6,951 nt of DNA from Clostridium sp. (lineage in GTDB: Bacteria > Bacillota > Clostridia > Lachnospirales > Lachnospiraceae). Position numbers and translations under genes: made by a program. The stretch covers positions 1-6,951 of the forward strand of contig SFNH01000098.1 of the NCBI GenBank assembly GCA_004554205.1, read 5' to 3'. A model generated the notes under the pieces. The model was not told the origin of the DNA. It was given only the letters and a program-made list of their open reading frames with translations, and did not search any database. Of this stretch, positions 1 through 5,970 are shown piece after piece (positions within the stretch are counted from its first letter, which is position 1; each line of letters begins with the position of its first letter).

Positions 1-17
1 GACTCAACTCGAAAAAG

Positions 18-58
18 AAATCCCAAGTAGTTCATTTCGAGCTACTTGGGATTTTTTT
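18..58 (+). terminator. Intrinsic terminator at left edge
   Basis: A perfect 13-bp stem is formed by 18-30 and 42-54 around an 11-base loop, and a T-run occupies 52-58, as expected for a plus-strand rho-independent terminator. The gene it serves would lie left of the window. An A-run at 12-16 means it could also act on minus-strand transcripts. The loop (TTTCGAG at 35-41) is complementary to CTCGAAA at 8-14, so an alternative pairing or a pseudoknot is possible. Confidence 0.75.
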
Positions 59-67
59 ATACGAATG

Positions 68-95
68 AAAAAGAGCCGCGAAAGCGGCTCTTTTT
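68..95 (-). terminator. Intrinsic terminator after the DUF554 gene
   Basis: GAGCCGC at 73-79 pairs with GCGGCTC at 84-90 around a four-base loop. The stem is flanked by AAAAA (68-72) and TTTTT (91-95), so it is symmetrical and can work in both directions. It starts three bases past the DUF554 stop codon and most simply ends the minus-strand tcdA-DUF554 transcript. On the plus strand it would back up the hairpin at 18-58. Confidence 0.8.
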
Positions 96-97
96 GT

Positions 98-835
98 TTA
101 CATAAACAAGCAAAGTAAGATTGGCAAAAAGATAGCCGGGACCAGGTTCATGACTTTGATCTTCGTCAGGTCCAGCATGTTCAGGCCCAGAGCCACGATC
201 AGCAGGGAGCCCACACAGGTCATCTCCGCGATGACTTCCTCTCCTAGAAAGGGGGAGAGGAAGGAGGCCGCCAGGGCGATAACACCCTGATACAGGAACA
301 CGGCCACAGCGGAGAAAGCCACGCCGATACCCAGGGAAGCGGAAAAGACGATGGAACTGATACCGTCCAGCAGGGACTTGGCAAAAAGGGTGGCGTGGTC
401 GCCAGTAAGACCGTCCTGCAAAGCGCCCACAATGGCCATGGCGCCTACACAGAACAGCAGGCTGGCGGTGACAAAACCGTCGGAGATGGAGGGACCGACA
501 CTGTCGCTTTTCACAAGGTGCTCCGTCTTTTTCTGGACCCAGTCGCCCAGGTGGCGCATCCGCTTGTCCAGGTCCAGCAGCTCTCCGATGATGGCGCCAA
601 TGACCATGGACAGAATGGCAATCAGGGTATTGCTGCCCTTGAAGCTGCCGCTGATGCCGATATACAGTACGCACAGGGCCACGCCCTGCATGATGATGGT
701 TTGGAGCCGCTGGCCCAGAGATGCGCTTCCGGCAGGGAGACGGCTGGAGAAGTGGCCGACCAGCCACTTCAGAAGCAATCCTGCCGCGGAGCCTGCCAGA
801 ACGGCCAGGGCGTTGACGAGGGTACCTGTCAGCAT
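98..835 (-). CDS. DUF554 family integral membrane protein
   Basis: This 245-residue protein is very hydrophobic, with about seven or eight likely membrane segments (roughly residues 4-25, 46-62, 68-88, 120-140, 154-190, 207-224 and 229-245). The N-terminal pattern (LTGTLVNALAVLAGSAAGLL), the glycine-rich FKGSNTLIAILSMVIGAIIGE stretch near residue 65 and FCVGAMAIVGALQDGLTGD near residue 128 fit the DUF554 family (B. subtilis YdfK type). Members are putative membrane transport or channel-like proteins without an established substrate. The length is normal for the family. The ATG overlaps the end of tcdA by 7 bases and has no strong Shine-Dalgarno site, so translation is probably coupled to tcdA. 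A terminator follows at 68-95. Family assignment is by remembered pattern and function is unknown. Confidence 0.85.
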   Translation of the reverse strand: MLTGTLVNALAVLAGSAAGLLLKWLVGHFSSRLPAGSASLGQRLQTIIMQGVALCVLYIGISGSFKGSNTLIAILSMVIGAIIGELLDLDKRMRHLGDWVQKKTEHLVKSDSVGPSISDGFVTASLLFCVGAMAIVGALQDGLTGDHATLFAKSLLDGISSIVFSASLGIGVAFSAVAVFLYQGVIALAASFLSPFLGEEVIAEMTCVGSLLIVALGLNMLDLTKIKVMNLVPAIFLPILLCLFM

Positions 836-1563
836 AAGGATGTTCTCTCTTTCTCAAGGATATCGCGGACCACAGCGCTGCCCAGCAGCAGTCCCGCCGT
901 GGCGGGGACCCAGGGATTGCTGGCCGGGACGCTGCGGCGGCCGGGAGGAGGCGCTTCCAGCTGGATGGTGGGGGCGGGCTCCTCGGGGCTGAAGACCACC
1001 TTCTGATGATGGATACCCCGGCTGCGCAGCTCCTTCCGCATGACCCGCGCCAGGGGACAGCCGTATGTCTCGGAGATGTCCGCCAGACGGAGCTGAGTAG
1101 GGTCCAGCTTGTTGCCGGTGCCCAGGGCCATGATCAGTGGAATGTTCAGCCGCCGGGCTGTCTCCAGCAGGTCCAGCTTGCAGCTCACCAGATCGATGGC
1201 GTCCACAATATAGTCGTAGCGGCAGCCATCCGGGAAAAAGCAGTCCCGGTGGCCAGCGTCGTACAAGGCCTGGATGGGATGCAGGATGGCGCTGGGATTG
1301 ATGTCCCGGATGCGGGCGGCCACGGCGTCGGCCTTTGCCATTCCCACCGTGGAGGTTGCGGCCTCCAGCTGGCGGTTGATGTTGGTGACAGACACAGTGT
1401 CGCTGTCCACCAGGGTCAGCTCTCCGATGCCGGAACGGGCCAGGCATTCTGCCGTGTAGCTGCCTACACCGCCAAGACCAAACAGAATCACGTGGGCAGC
1501 GGCCAGCCGTTCCTGACCCTCCCGCCCCCACAGCATTTCGTTGCGCAGAAATCGCTGATCCAT
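829..1563 (-). CDS. tcdA: tRNA threonylcarbamoyladenosine dehydratase (TcdA/CsdL, ThiF/MoeB superfamily)
   Basis: This 244-residue E1-like ATP-dependent enzyme is predicted to cyclise the t6A modification at A37 of ANN-decoding tRNAs into ct6A. The nucleotide-binding Rossmann motif GLGGVGS is at residues 29-35, the acidic VDSD at 52-55, and the NINRQ that follows it at 61-65 is characteristic of the ThiF/MoeB/HesA fold. DAID at 121-124 and the GTGNK at 148-152 also match TcdA rather than MoeB, and the protein lacks the zinc-binding CxxC pairs and rhodanese domain of MoeB-type proteins. Length is slightly under the E. coli protein (about 268). The start is set by AGGAGGA five bases upstream. 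It overlaps the DUF554 gene by 7 bases. The partner sulfur-transfer genes known in E. coli (csdA, csdE) are not in the window. Confidence 0.9.
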   Translation of the reverse strand: MDQRFLRNEMLWGREGQERLAAAHVILFGLGGVGSYTAECLARSGIGELTLVDSDTVSVTNINRQLEAATSTVGMAKADAVAARIRDINPSAILHPIQALYDAGHRDCFFPDGCRYDYIVDAIDLVSCKLDLLETARRLNIPLIMALGTGNKLDPTQLRLADISETYGCPLARVMRKELRSRGIHHQKVVFSPEEPAPTIQLEAPPPGRRSVPASNPWVPATAGLLLGSAVVRDILEKERTSLC

Positions 1564-1567
1564 AGAG

Positions 1568-1574
1568 TCCTCCT
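1568..1574 (-). promoter_or_regulatory. Strong Shine-Dalgarno site of tcdA
   Basis: AGGAGGA on the minus strand lies four bases before the tcdA ATG and fixes that start. AGGAGG (1574-1569) is exactly complementary to CCTCCT at 1588-1583, which is part of the 3' arm of the terminator just upstream. The site could therefore be masked when the terminator is not folded. Confidence 0.75.
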
Positions 1575-1579
1575 GGGAG

Positions 1580-1607
1580 AAAAGGAGGCGGCCTGAAAGC
1601 CGCCTCC
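1580..1607 (-). terminator. Intrinsic terminator between the isomerase gene and tcdA
   Basis: GGAGGCGGC and GCCGCCTCC (plus-strand 1584-1592 and 1599-1607) form a perfect 9-bp GC-rich stem around a six-base loop. On the minus strand it is followed by TTTT (1583-1580), which is a short T-run. It sits 22 bases past the isomerase stop and directly before the tcdA Shine-Dalgarno site. There is no room for a tcdA promoter after it, so tcdA depends on read-through or on a promoter inside the isomerase 3' end. Confidence 0.7.
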
Positions 1608-1629
1608 CTTCGTGTGACGAATGGGGGGA

Positions 1630-2505
1630 TCAGCCCACAAACTTCATGCCGAAGCCGTGGTGCTCAATGGTGCTGTCGGCGGAGATGCCCTCCAGCCACT
1701 CGCTGTACTCAGCATCCCGCAGGTCGGAGACCACGTTGGCTTTCCAGACGGGGAGCTGCTCGCCCACAAAGTACATGACGTGGGCACCGTAGTCGCTCTC
1801 CACCACGCCGGTGTCGCCGGGCTTGCGGCTGGCGTCCAGACACCAGTTCTTAAAGGACTCCACCAGGCTGGAATCGGGGGTGATGCCGTCAATCAGGCCG
1901 CCGGTGTACTTGGAGCCGTCGGCGGATTCCTGCGTGGCCAGAGCGGAGAAGGAAGCTTCGGTGGCCTCACCGGCCTGCCATTGGGCCAGGATGCCCTCGG
2001 CCTTGGCCTTGGCGTCAGCCTTCAACTGGGCCTGTTCGGCCTCATAGCCCTCGTCACCCTCGCTGAGTGTGCCGGCCGCGGGTTGGATCAGGATGTGGCG
2101 GACATCGATCTCGGGGGTCTCGTTCCGGAAGCGGTCCAGGAACACTGCCACATAATAGGTGGAGTTGTAATCCAGAACGGTGGAGTCACCTGCCTTGCGG
2201 GCACCATCAAACAGCCATTCAGTGACCACGTCGCCGGAATAGGTGCCGCTGTCCTTCTTGGTATAGACATAGGATTCGTCGGCCTTGGACAGAGTCTCCA
2301 GCTTCTGCCCGGCACGGTAATCGGCCAGCATCTGATCGGCGGCCTTCTCGGCCTTCTCCAAAGCAGCAGCGGACTCCTCCTCAGTAGGCTCCACCGTATT
2401 GCCTTGGGCATCGGTGGTGCTCGCAGCGGTGCCGGGAATGGCCACTAACTCATAGGACACCAGGTCGTACTTGTTGGTGTCGGCCTTGTAGGCGTCATTG
2501 ATCTT
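1630..2505 (-). CDS. Parvulin-type peptidylprolyl isomerase, N-terminus missing
   Basis: About 290 C-terminal residues of a PpiC/PrsA-like foldase are present; such proteins catalyse cis-trans isomerisation of prolyl bonds in exported proteins. A rotamase domain begins at VRHILI (coding near 2100) and continues through FSALATQESADGSKYTGGL to the closing DYGAHVMYFVGE near 1765. Ahead of it is a region with a long charged segment rich in Ala, Glu and Lys, as in the SurA-like chaperone part of these proteins. The signal peptide and extreme N-terminus are absent: family-like sequence (KINDAYKADTNKYDLVSYELV) stops at the join near 2500. The minus-strand frame stays open to 2907, but that extension is only the antisense of mscL. 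Codons are GC-ending, as in tcdA. The 3' end is followed by a terminator at 1580-1607. Confidence 0.85.
   Translation of the reverse strand, partial: KINDAYKADTNKYDLVSYELVAIPGTAASTTDAQGNTVEPTEEESAAALEKAEKAADQMLADYRAGQKLETLSKADESYVYTKKDSGTYSGDVVTEWLFDGARKAGDSTVLDYNSTYYVAVFLDRFRNETPEIDVRHILIQPAAGTLSEGDEGYEAEQAQLKADAKAKAEGILAQWQAGEATEASFSALATQESADGSKYTGGLIDGITPDSSLVESFKNWCLDASRKPGDTGVVESDYGAHVMYFVGEQLPVWKANVVSDLRDAEYSEWLEGISADSTIEHHGFGMKFVG
2494..2505. other. Sequence discontinuity (probable chimeric join) at GATC
   Basis: Isomerase coding sequence on the minus strand and MscL coding sequence on the plus strand meet here with no intergenic DNA, and both lack their N-termini. Recognisable MscL starts at DLAVG, whose first codon begins at 2500; upstream in the same frame the conserved Gly-Asn is absent and a stop occurs at 2446. 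GATC at 2500-2503 is shared by both sides. GC content and codon usage change at the same place. A chimeric assembly or a ligation join is the simplest reading. Confidence 0.75.
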
Positions 2506-2892
2506 GCTGTCGGCTTGATCATGGGCTCTGCGTTTACGGCGATCGTAAATTCGCTCGTAAATCAGATCATTATGCCTGTTCTCGGGATCATAATCGGAAA
2601 GATCAATTTCTCTGATCTGAAGATCGTGATAACTCCCGCAAGCGAGGGCGTGGAAGAGGTCGCTGTGTGCTACGGCGCGTTTATTCAGGCGCTTATCAAC
2701 TTCATACTGATCGCGCTGGTCATATTCCTTATGATCAAAGCGATAAATACCGTGAGAAGAAAACTTGAGCGCAAGAAGGAAGAAGAGGAAGTTAAGGAAG
2801 AGGAGCCGAAAGGCCCGACGACCGAGGAACTTCTTTCCGAGATCCGCGACCTTCTCAAAGGCAAAGACGAGAACTCCGAAAAAGCGGAATAA
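2500..2892 (+). CDS. mscL: Large-conductance mechanosensitive channel MscL, N-terminus missing
   Basis: MscL is a homopentameric inner-membrane channel that opens under membrane tension and releases solutes on osmotic down-shock. About 130 residues are present, aligning from Asp18 of the E. coli protein: the pore-lining first helix (DLAVGLIMGSAFTAIVNSLV), IIMPVLG, a periplasmic loop, the second helix (YGAFIQALINFILIALVIFLMIKAIN), the charged linker and the C-terminal bundle helix (TTEELLSEIRDLLK). Only the roughly 17-residue amphipathic N-terminal helix and the start codon are missing, cut at the join. A caller might start at TTG 2515 or ATG 2521, but both lie inside the first membrane helix and have no Shine-Dalgarno site, so they are unlikely true starts. 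The linker is unusually rich in Glu and Lys (KKEEEEVKEEE). The gene converges on proC and is followed by a hairpin at 2906-2937. Confidence 0.9.
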   Translation, partial: DLAVGLIMGSAFTAIVNSLVNQIIMPVLGIIIGKINFSDLKIVITPASEGVEEVAVCYGAFIQALINFILIALVIFLMIKAINTVRRKLERKKEEEEVKEEEPKGPTTEELLSEIRDLLKGKDENSEKAE

Positions 2893-2905
2893 AAAAAGAA
2901 AAAAC

Positions 2906-2937
2906 AATACGGACGGCTGTAATGCCGTCCGTATTTT
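2906..2937 (+). terminator. Intrinsic terminator between mscL and proC
   Basis: Positions 2906-2917 and 2924-2935 form a perfect 12-bp stem around a six-base loop, fourteen bases after the mscL stop. The T-run on the plus strand is short (2934-2937). The A-rich stretch at 2892-2904 would supply a long U-tract for minus-strand transcripts, so this hairpin probably also ends the proBAC operon. Confidence 0.75.
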
Positions 2938-2944
2938 GTCCCGG

Positions 2945-2977
2945 CGTGCTTGACATTTTTGCTGTCAAGCACGTTTT
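2945..2977 (+). terminator. Second tandem hairpin between mscL and proC
   Basis: Positions 2945-2955 and 2963-2973 form a perfect 11-bp stem with a seven-base loop, followed by TTTT at 2974-2977. It lies only nine bases beyond the previous hairpin and about 15 bases past the proC stop. The T-run favours plus-strand termination, as a backup to the first hairpin. Confidence 0.6.
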
Positions 2978-2991
2978 CTGTCTTACCGGGT

Positions 2992-3795
2992 TTATTCTTT
3001 TCCGAGTTCCTTCGTCTTTTCAAACGCTTCGATGACCGCGCTCATCGCCGCCCCTCTGAATGCCGCATCTTCAAGCGCTTCAACGCCTGCAATCGTGCTT
3101 CCTCCGGGACTGCAGACCGCATCTTTGAGTTCTCCCGGATGTCTGCCCGTGTCCAGAACCATCTGCGCCGAGCCGAGAACCGTTTGCGCCGCGTATCTGA
3201 GCGCTTTGTCTCTCGGAAGACCGCATCTGACCCCGCCGTCCGCCAATGCTTCCGTGAATATATACACAAAGGCGGGACCGCAACCCGAGATCGCGCAGGC
3301 GGCGTCTATGAGGCTTTCGGGAATAGGATCGACCGCTCCCGCCGCCGAAAGCGCTTTTTCAAATTCGGCGGTTTCTTCGTCCGTAACGAGGCTGTTCCCG
3401 CAATGAACGATCAATCCCTTTCCTACCGCCGCCGGGGTATTCGGCATAATTCTTATGATCGGATATTCATTCCCGAGCAGTTTTGTGATCTTTTCGATTT
3501 TGACTCCCGCCGCCATCGAGACGAGCACAAACCTGTCCGTGCGTTTTTTGAGCACGGGCGCGATCTCTTCGATCAGCGAGGGAAGGATTTGCGGCTTGAC
3601 ACCGAGAAAAATATACTTGCATTCCGCCGCGACCTCCGTGTTTGTGCGCGCGTCCGCTCCCGTTTGTTTTGATATGTTTTCGATTTTTGTTCTGTCAAAA
3701 TCCGCGACCGCGATCTTATCGCCGACCGATTTTGAAACTGCGACCGCAAGCGTTCCGCCCATGTTGCCGCAACCTATAAATCCGAAAGTGTTCAT
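2992..3795 (-). CDS. proC: Pyrroline-5-carboxylate reductase
   Basis: ProC reduces 1-pyrroline-5-carboxylate to L-proline with NAD(P)H, the last step of proline synthesis. The 267-residue length is typical. The N-terminal Rossmann motif GCGNMG is at residues 8-13, LGVKPQ at 64-69, MPNTPAAVGKG at 117-127, SGCGPAFVY at 170-178 and the dimerisation-domain signature SPGGSTIAGVEALE at 229-242. The ATG has an AAAGGA site at a rather long distance (about 11 bases), overlapping the proA stop. It is the third gene of a minus-strand proB-proA-proC operon, 16 bases after proA, and faces mscL across two hairpins. Nothing looks broken. Confidence 0.96.
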   Translation of the reverse strand: MNTFGFIGCGNMGGTLAVAVSKSVGDKIAVADFDRTKIENISKQTGADARTNTEVAAECKYIFLGVKPQILPSLIEEIAPVLKKRTDRFVLVSMAAGVKIEKITKLLGNEYPIIRIMPNTPAAVGKGLIVHCGNSLVTDEETAEFEKALSAAGAVDPIPESLIDAACAISGCGPAFVYIFTEALADGGVRCGLPRDKALRYAAQTVLGSAQMVLDTGRHPGELKDAVCSPGGSTIAGVEALEDAAFRGAAMSAVIEAFEKTKELGKE

Positions 3796-3811
3796 GGTTT
3801 TTCCCGTCCTT

Positions 3812-5068
3812 TCATCGGATCTGTCCGTTTCCGCGGATAACGTATTTATATGAAGTAAGTTCGCGAAGTCCCATGGGGCCTCTGGCGTGGAGTTTTTGTG
3901 TGGAGATACCTATTTCGCATCCGAGCCCGAATTCGCCGCCGTCCGTGAAGCGCGTGGACGCGTTGACGTAAACCGCCGCGCTGTCTGTTTCCGAGGTGAA
4001 TTTTTTTGCGGTTTCGGCATTTTCCGTGACGATCGACTCGCTGTGTCCGGTTGAATGGAGAGCGATATGCCCGATCGCCTCATCGACGCTTTTTACCACG
4101 CCGACCGCCATTATGTAATCGAGAAATTCGGTGTCGAAATCTTTTTCGCCCGCTCCGACGCCCGGAATTATCTTTGAGGCTTTTTCGTCAAGACGGAGTT
4201 CGACAGGCGTGATACCTTTTTCTTTTCTGTCTGTAACGAGACGCTCACGAAGCAGGGGAAGGAACTCCTTCGCAATCTTTTCGTGAACGAGACATACCTC
4301 CGCCGCATTGCAGACCGACGGACGGCTCGTCTTTGCGTTTTCGACAATATCAAGCGCCTTTTTGAGATCGGCGTCGGCGTCGATGTATATGTGACATATT
4401 CCGGTTCCCGTTTCGATGCAGGGAACTTTCGCGTTTTCGACGCAGGCTCTTATAAGCCCCGCGCCTCCTCTGGGTATCAGCAGATCGACTTTCCCGACCG
4501 CTGTCATCAGTTCCGTCGAACTGTTTCTCGTCGTGTCGGACACGAGGCATATCGCGTCTTCGGGAAGCCCTGCTTTTTTCAAGCCTTCGCGCAACGCTTC
4601 AACTATCGCTTTGTTTGAGTTGATCGCTTCTTTTCCTCCGCGCAGAACGCAGACGTTGCCGCTTTTGAGTGCCAGCGAGGCGGCGTCTGATGTGACGTTC
4701 GGACGGCTTTCGTAGATGATCGCGAGAACTCCTATCGGAACGGAAACTTTCGTGATCTTCAATCCGTTCGGGCGCGTTGTTTCTTCGATCTCTCTGCCGA
4801 CGGGGTCGGGCAGTTTCGCAACATCCCGAACAGCGTCCGCCATCGCTTTTACACGCTTTTCGTTAAGCGCCAAACGGTCGAGCATAACGTCCGAGATCGT
4901 TCCTCTTGCGTTTTCGAGGTCGATCGCGTTTGCGGCTATGATCTTATCGGCGTTTTCGGTTATCGCGTCCGCAATCCTTTCAAGCGCTTCGTTTCTTTGC
5001 GCCTCTGTCGAGGTCGCAACGGTTCTTTTTTGCTTTGCTGCGTTTTCAAGAAGTTCTGCGGTCGTCAT
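3812..5068 (-). CDS. proA: Glutamate-5-semialdehyde dehydrogenase (gamma-glutamyl phosphate reductase)
   Basis: ProA reduces gamma-glutamyl phosphate, made by ProB, to glutamate-5-semialdehyde with NADPH; the product cyclises to the ProC substrate. The 418-residue length matches the family. Recognisable parts include IIYESRPNVTSDAA (residues 117-130), the NAD(P)-fold loop LRGGKEAINSN (142-152), IPRGGAGLI (198-206) and the catalytic cysteine in SRPSVCNAAE (Cys253). The C-terminal part has VNASTRFTDGGEFGLGCEIGIST and ends in the usual GPMGLRELTSYKY. The ATG overlaps the proB stop by four bases (ATGA), with a GGGAGG site eight bases upstream inside proB, so the two proteins are made in coupled fashion. 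This suits an unstable acyl-phosphate intermediate passed between them. Confidence 0.97.
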   Translation of the reverse strand: MTTAELLENAAKQKRTVATSTEAQRNEALERIADAITENADKIIAANAIDLENARGTISDVMLDRLALNEKRVKAMADAVRDVAKLPDPVGREIEETTRPNGLKITKVSVPIGVLAIIYESRPNVTSDAASLALKSGNVCVLRGGKEAINSNKAIVEALREGLKKAGLPEDAICLVSDTTRNSSTELMTAVGKVDLLIPRGGAGLIRACVENAKVPCIETGTGICHIYIDADADLKKALDIVENAKTSRPSVCNAAEVCLVHEKIAKEFLPLLRERLVTDRKEKGITPVELRLDEKASKIIPGVGAGEKDFDTEFLDYIMAVGVVKSVDEAIGHIALHSTGHSESIVTENAETAKKFTSETDSAAVYVNASTRFTDGGEFGLGCEIGISTQKLHARGPMGLRELTSYKYVIRGNGQIR

Positions 5069-5838
5069 TTGTCTTTCCTCCCGTAAAATCTCGTTCCGAC
5101 GGGTTTTCCGTCCGCTATGTCATATAACAGATCGGGCTTCGAGCCGTCCGCGATGATGACGTCGATCCCGTTTTTCATGCAGATGTCAGCCGCTTTGAGT
5201 TTTGTTTGCATCCCTCCGGTTCCGAGCTTCGAGCCCGAACCTCCGGCAGTCGCGGCGATCTCGTCGGTCAGTTCCGTGACGGACGGAATAAGTTTCGCGT
5301 TTTTGTCGGTGTGCGGATCCGCCGTGTAAAGACCTCCGATGTCGGTCAGAAGTATGAGCAGGTCTGCATTTGCGACGACCGCAACGATCGCGCCGAGCGT
5401 GTCGTTGTCTCCGACGGCGATCTCTTCCGTCGCGACCGTATCGTTTTCGTTGACGATCGGGAGCGCGTGAAACTCAAGAAGACGGTTGATCGTGTTTTTG
5501 AAATTCGTATATCTCTCCTCGTTTCCGAGATCACTGCCCGTTACGAGTATCTGTCCGACGATGTGACCGTATTCCGAGAATAACTTGTCGTACGTATACA
5601 TGAGTTCGCACTGTCCGACTGCGGCGGCGGCTTGCTTTGACGGCATATCCTGCGGCTTATCCCTGAGCGCAAGTTTGCCTATCCCCATTCCTATCGCGCC
5701 CGATGAAACGAGAATGATCTCGTCTCCCGCATTTTTGAGGTCGCTGATGACTTTGCAAAGTTCTTCGACGTGGCGTATATTCAGGTTTCCCGTCTTGTGC
5801 GTCAAAGTTGACGTTCCGACCTTTATGACCGTTCTCAT
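5065..5838 (-). CDS. proB: Glutamate 5-kinase, short form without PUA domain
   Basis: ProB phosphorylates glutamate to gamma-glutamyl phosphate, the committed step of proline synthesis. The 257 residues form one amino-acid-kinase domain: KVGTSTL at 6-12, VSSGAIGMG at 44-52, NENDTV at 130-135, GDNDTLGA at 143-150, TDIGGLYTADP at 165-175 and GTGGMQTKL at 206-214. The C-terminal PUA domain of E. coli-type enzymes (about 367 residues) is absent, and the protein ends soon after the kinase fold. The stop overlaps proA (ATGA), so this is a natural end and not a truncation. I chose the ATG at 5838 because GGAGG (5850-5846) lies seven bases upstream and MRTVIKVGTS is the expected N-terminus; a longer in-frame start at 5856 would contain this Shine-Dalgarno site in its coding part. 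Confidence 0.95.
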   Translation of the reverse strand: MRTVIKVGTSTLTHKTGNLNIRHVEELCKVISDLKNAGDEIILVSSGAIGMGIGKLALRDKPQDMPSKQAAAAVGQCELMYTYDKLFSEYGHIVGQILVTGSDLGNEERYTNFKNTINRLLEFHALPIVNENDTVATEEIAVGDNDTLGAIVAVVANADLLILLTDIGGLYTADPHTDKNAKLIPSVTELTDEIAATAGGSGSKLGTGGMQTKLKAADICMKNGIDVIIADGSKPDLLYDIADGKPVGTRFYGRKDK

Positions 5839-5970
5839 AGACGATCCTCCGTTCAATTTCGTGTCCGTAATAGAATTATTTTTAATTATATCATATCAGA
5901 CAGGCAAAACGATTATAAAAACTGTAATATTACTCCCGCACGGCAGTAAAATGCTTAAGGGAGTTTTGTT
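5839..5970. promoter_or_regulatory. AT-rich divergent intergenic region, proB / carboxypeptidase
   Basis: The gap holds the proB Shine-Dalgarno site (5846-5850), an AT-rich core (about 5868-5931) and the carboxypeptidase leader. On the minus strand two TATAAT boxes appear (5890-5885 and 5917-5912), but neither has a recognisable TTGACA-like -35 box at 16-18 bases. On the plus strand TAATAT (5925-5930) is a possible -10, also without a clear -35. I see no confident promoter. The missing -35 boxes would be expected if a join between blocks B and C lies in this gap, but could also mean alternative sigma factors. Confidence 0.4.
5932..5964 (+). promoter_or_regulatory. Possible Shine-Dalgarno-masking hairpin before the carboxypeptidase gene
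   Basis: ACTCCC at 5932-5937 is perfectly complementary to GGGAGT at 5959-5964, which contains most of the AAGGGAG ribosome-binding site (5957-5963). GCA at 5938-5940 can extend the pairing with TGC at 5952-5954 across a bulge. The same stretch holds a seven-codon mini-ORF (ATG 5951, MLKGVLL, stop TGA 5972-5974) whose stop overlaps the gene's own ATG. Whether either matters is inference. Confidence 0.35.

Noticed and set aside
351..1006. Two plus-strand frames of over 200 codons opposite DUF554 and tcdA
   Set aside because: They lie antisense to two well-supported genes and cross their overlap, with no family resemblance.
1621..2448. A 275-codon plus-strand frame rich in Gly, Leu and Val
   Set aside because: It is the antisense of the isomerase. 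GC-rich codons keep the opposite strand open. No Shine-Dalgarno site or recognised domain.
1630..2907. A continuous 425-codon minus-strand frame running from the isomerase through the mscL region
   Set aside because: The part beyond 2505 is the exact antisense of MscL, is low-complexity and rich in Phe, Leu, Arg and Asp, and has no foldase or signal-peptide features. It is an accidental extension across the join.
2950..3672. A 240-codon plus-strand frame opposite proC, rich in Arg and Phe
   Set aside because: Antisense of a clear ProC. It begins within a terminator hairpin and has the composition of a reverse-strand shadow.
5839..5970. Sporulation sigma-factor promoter for the carboxypeptidase
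   Set aside because: I looked for SigE-, SigF- and SigG-like pairs. AT-rich matches exist but none has both boxes at proper spacing.
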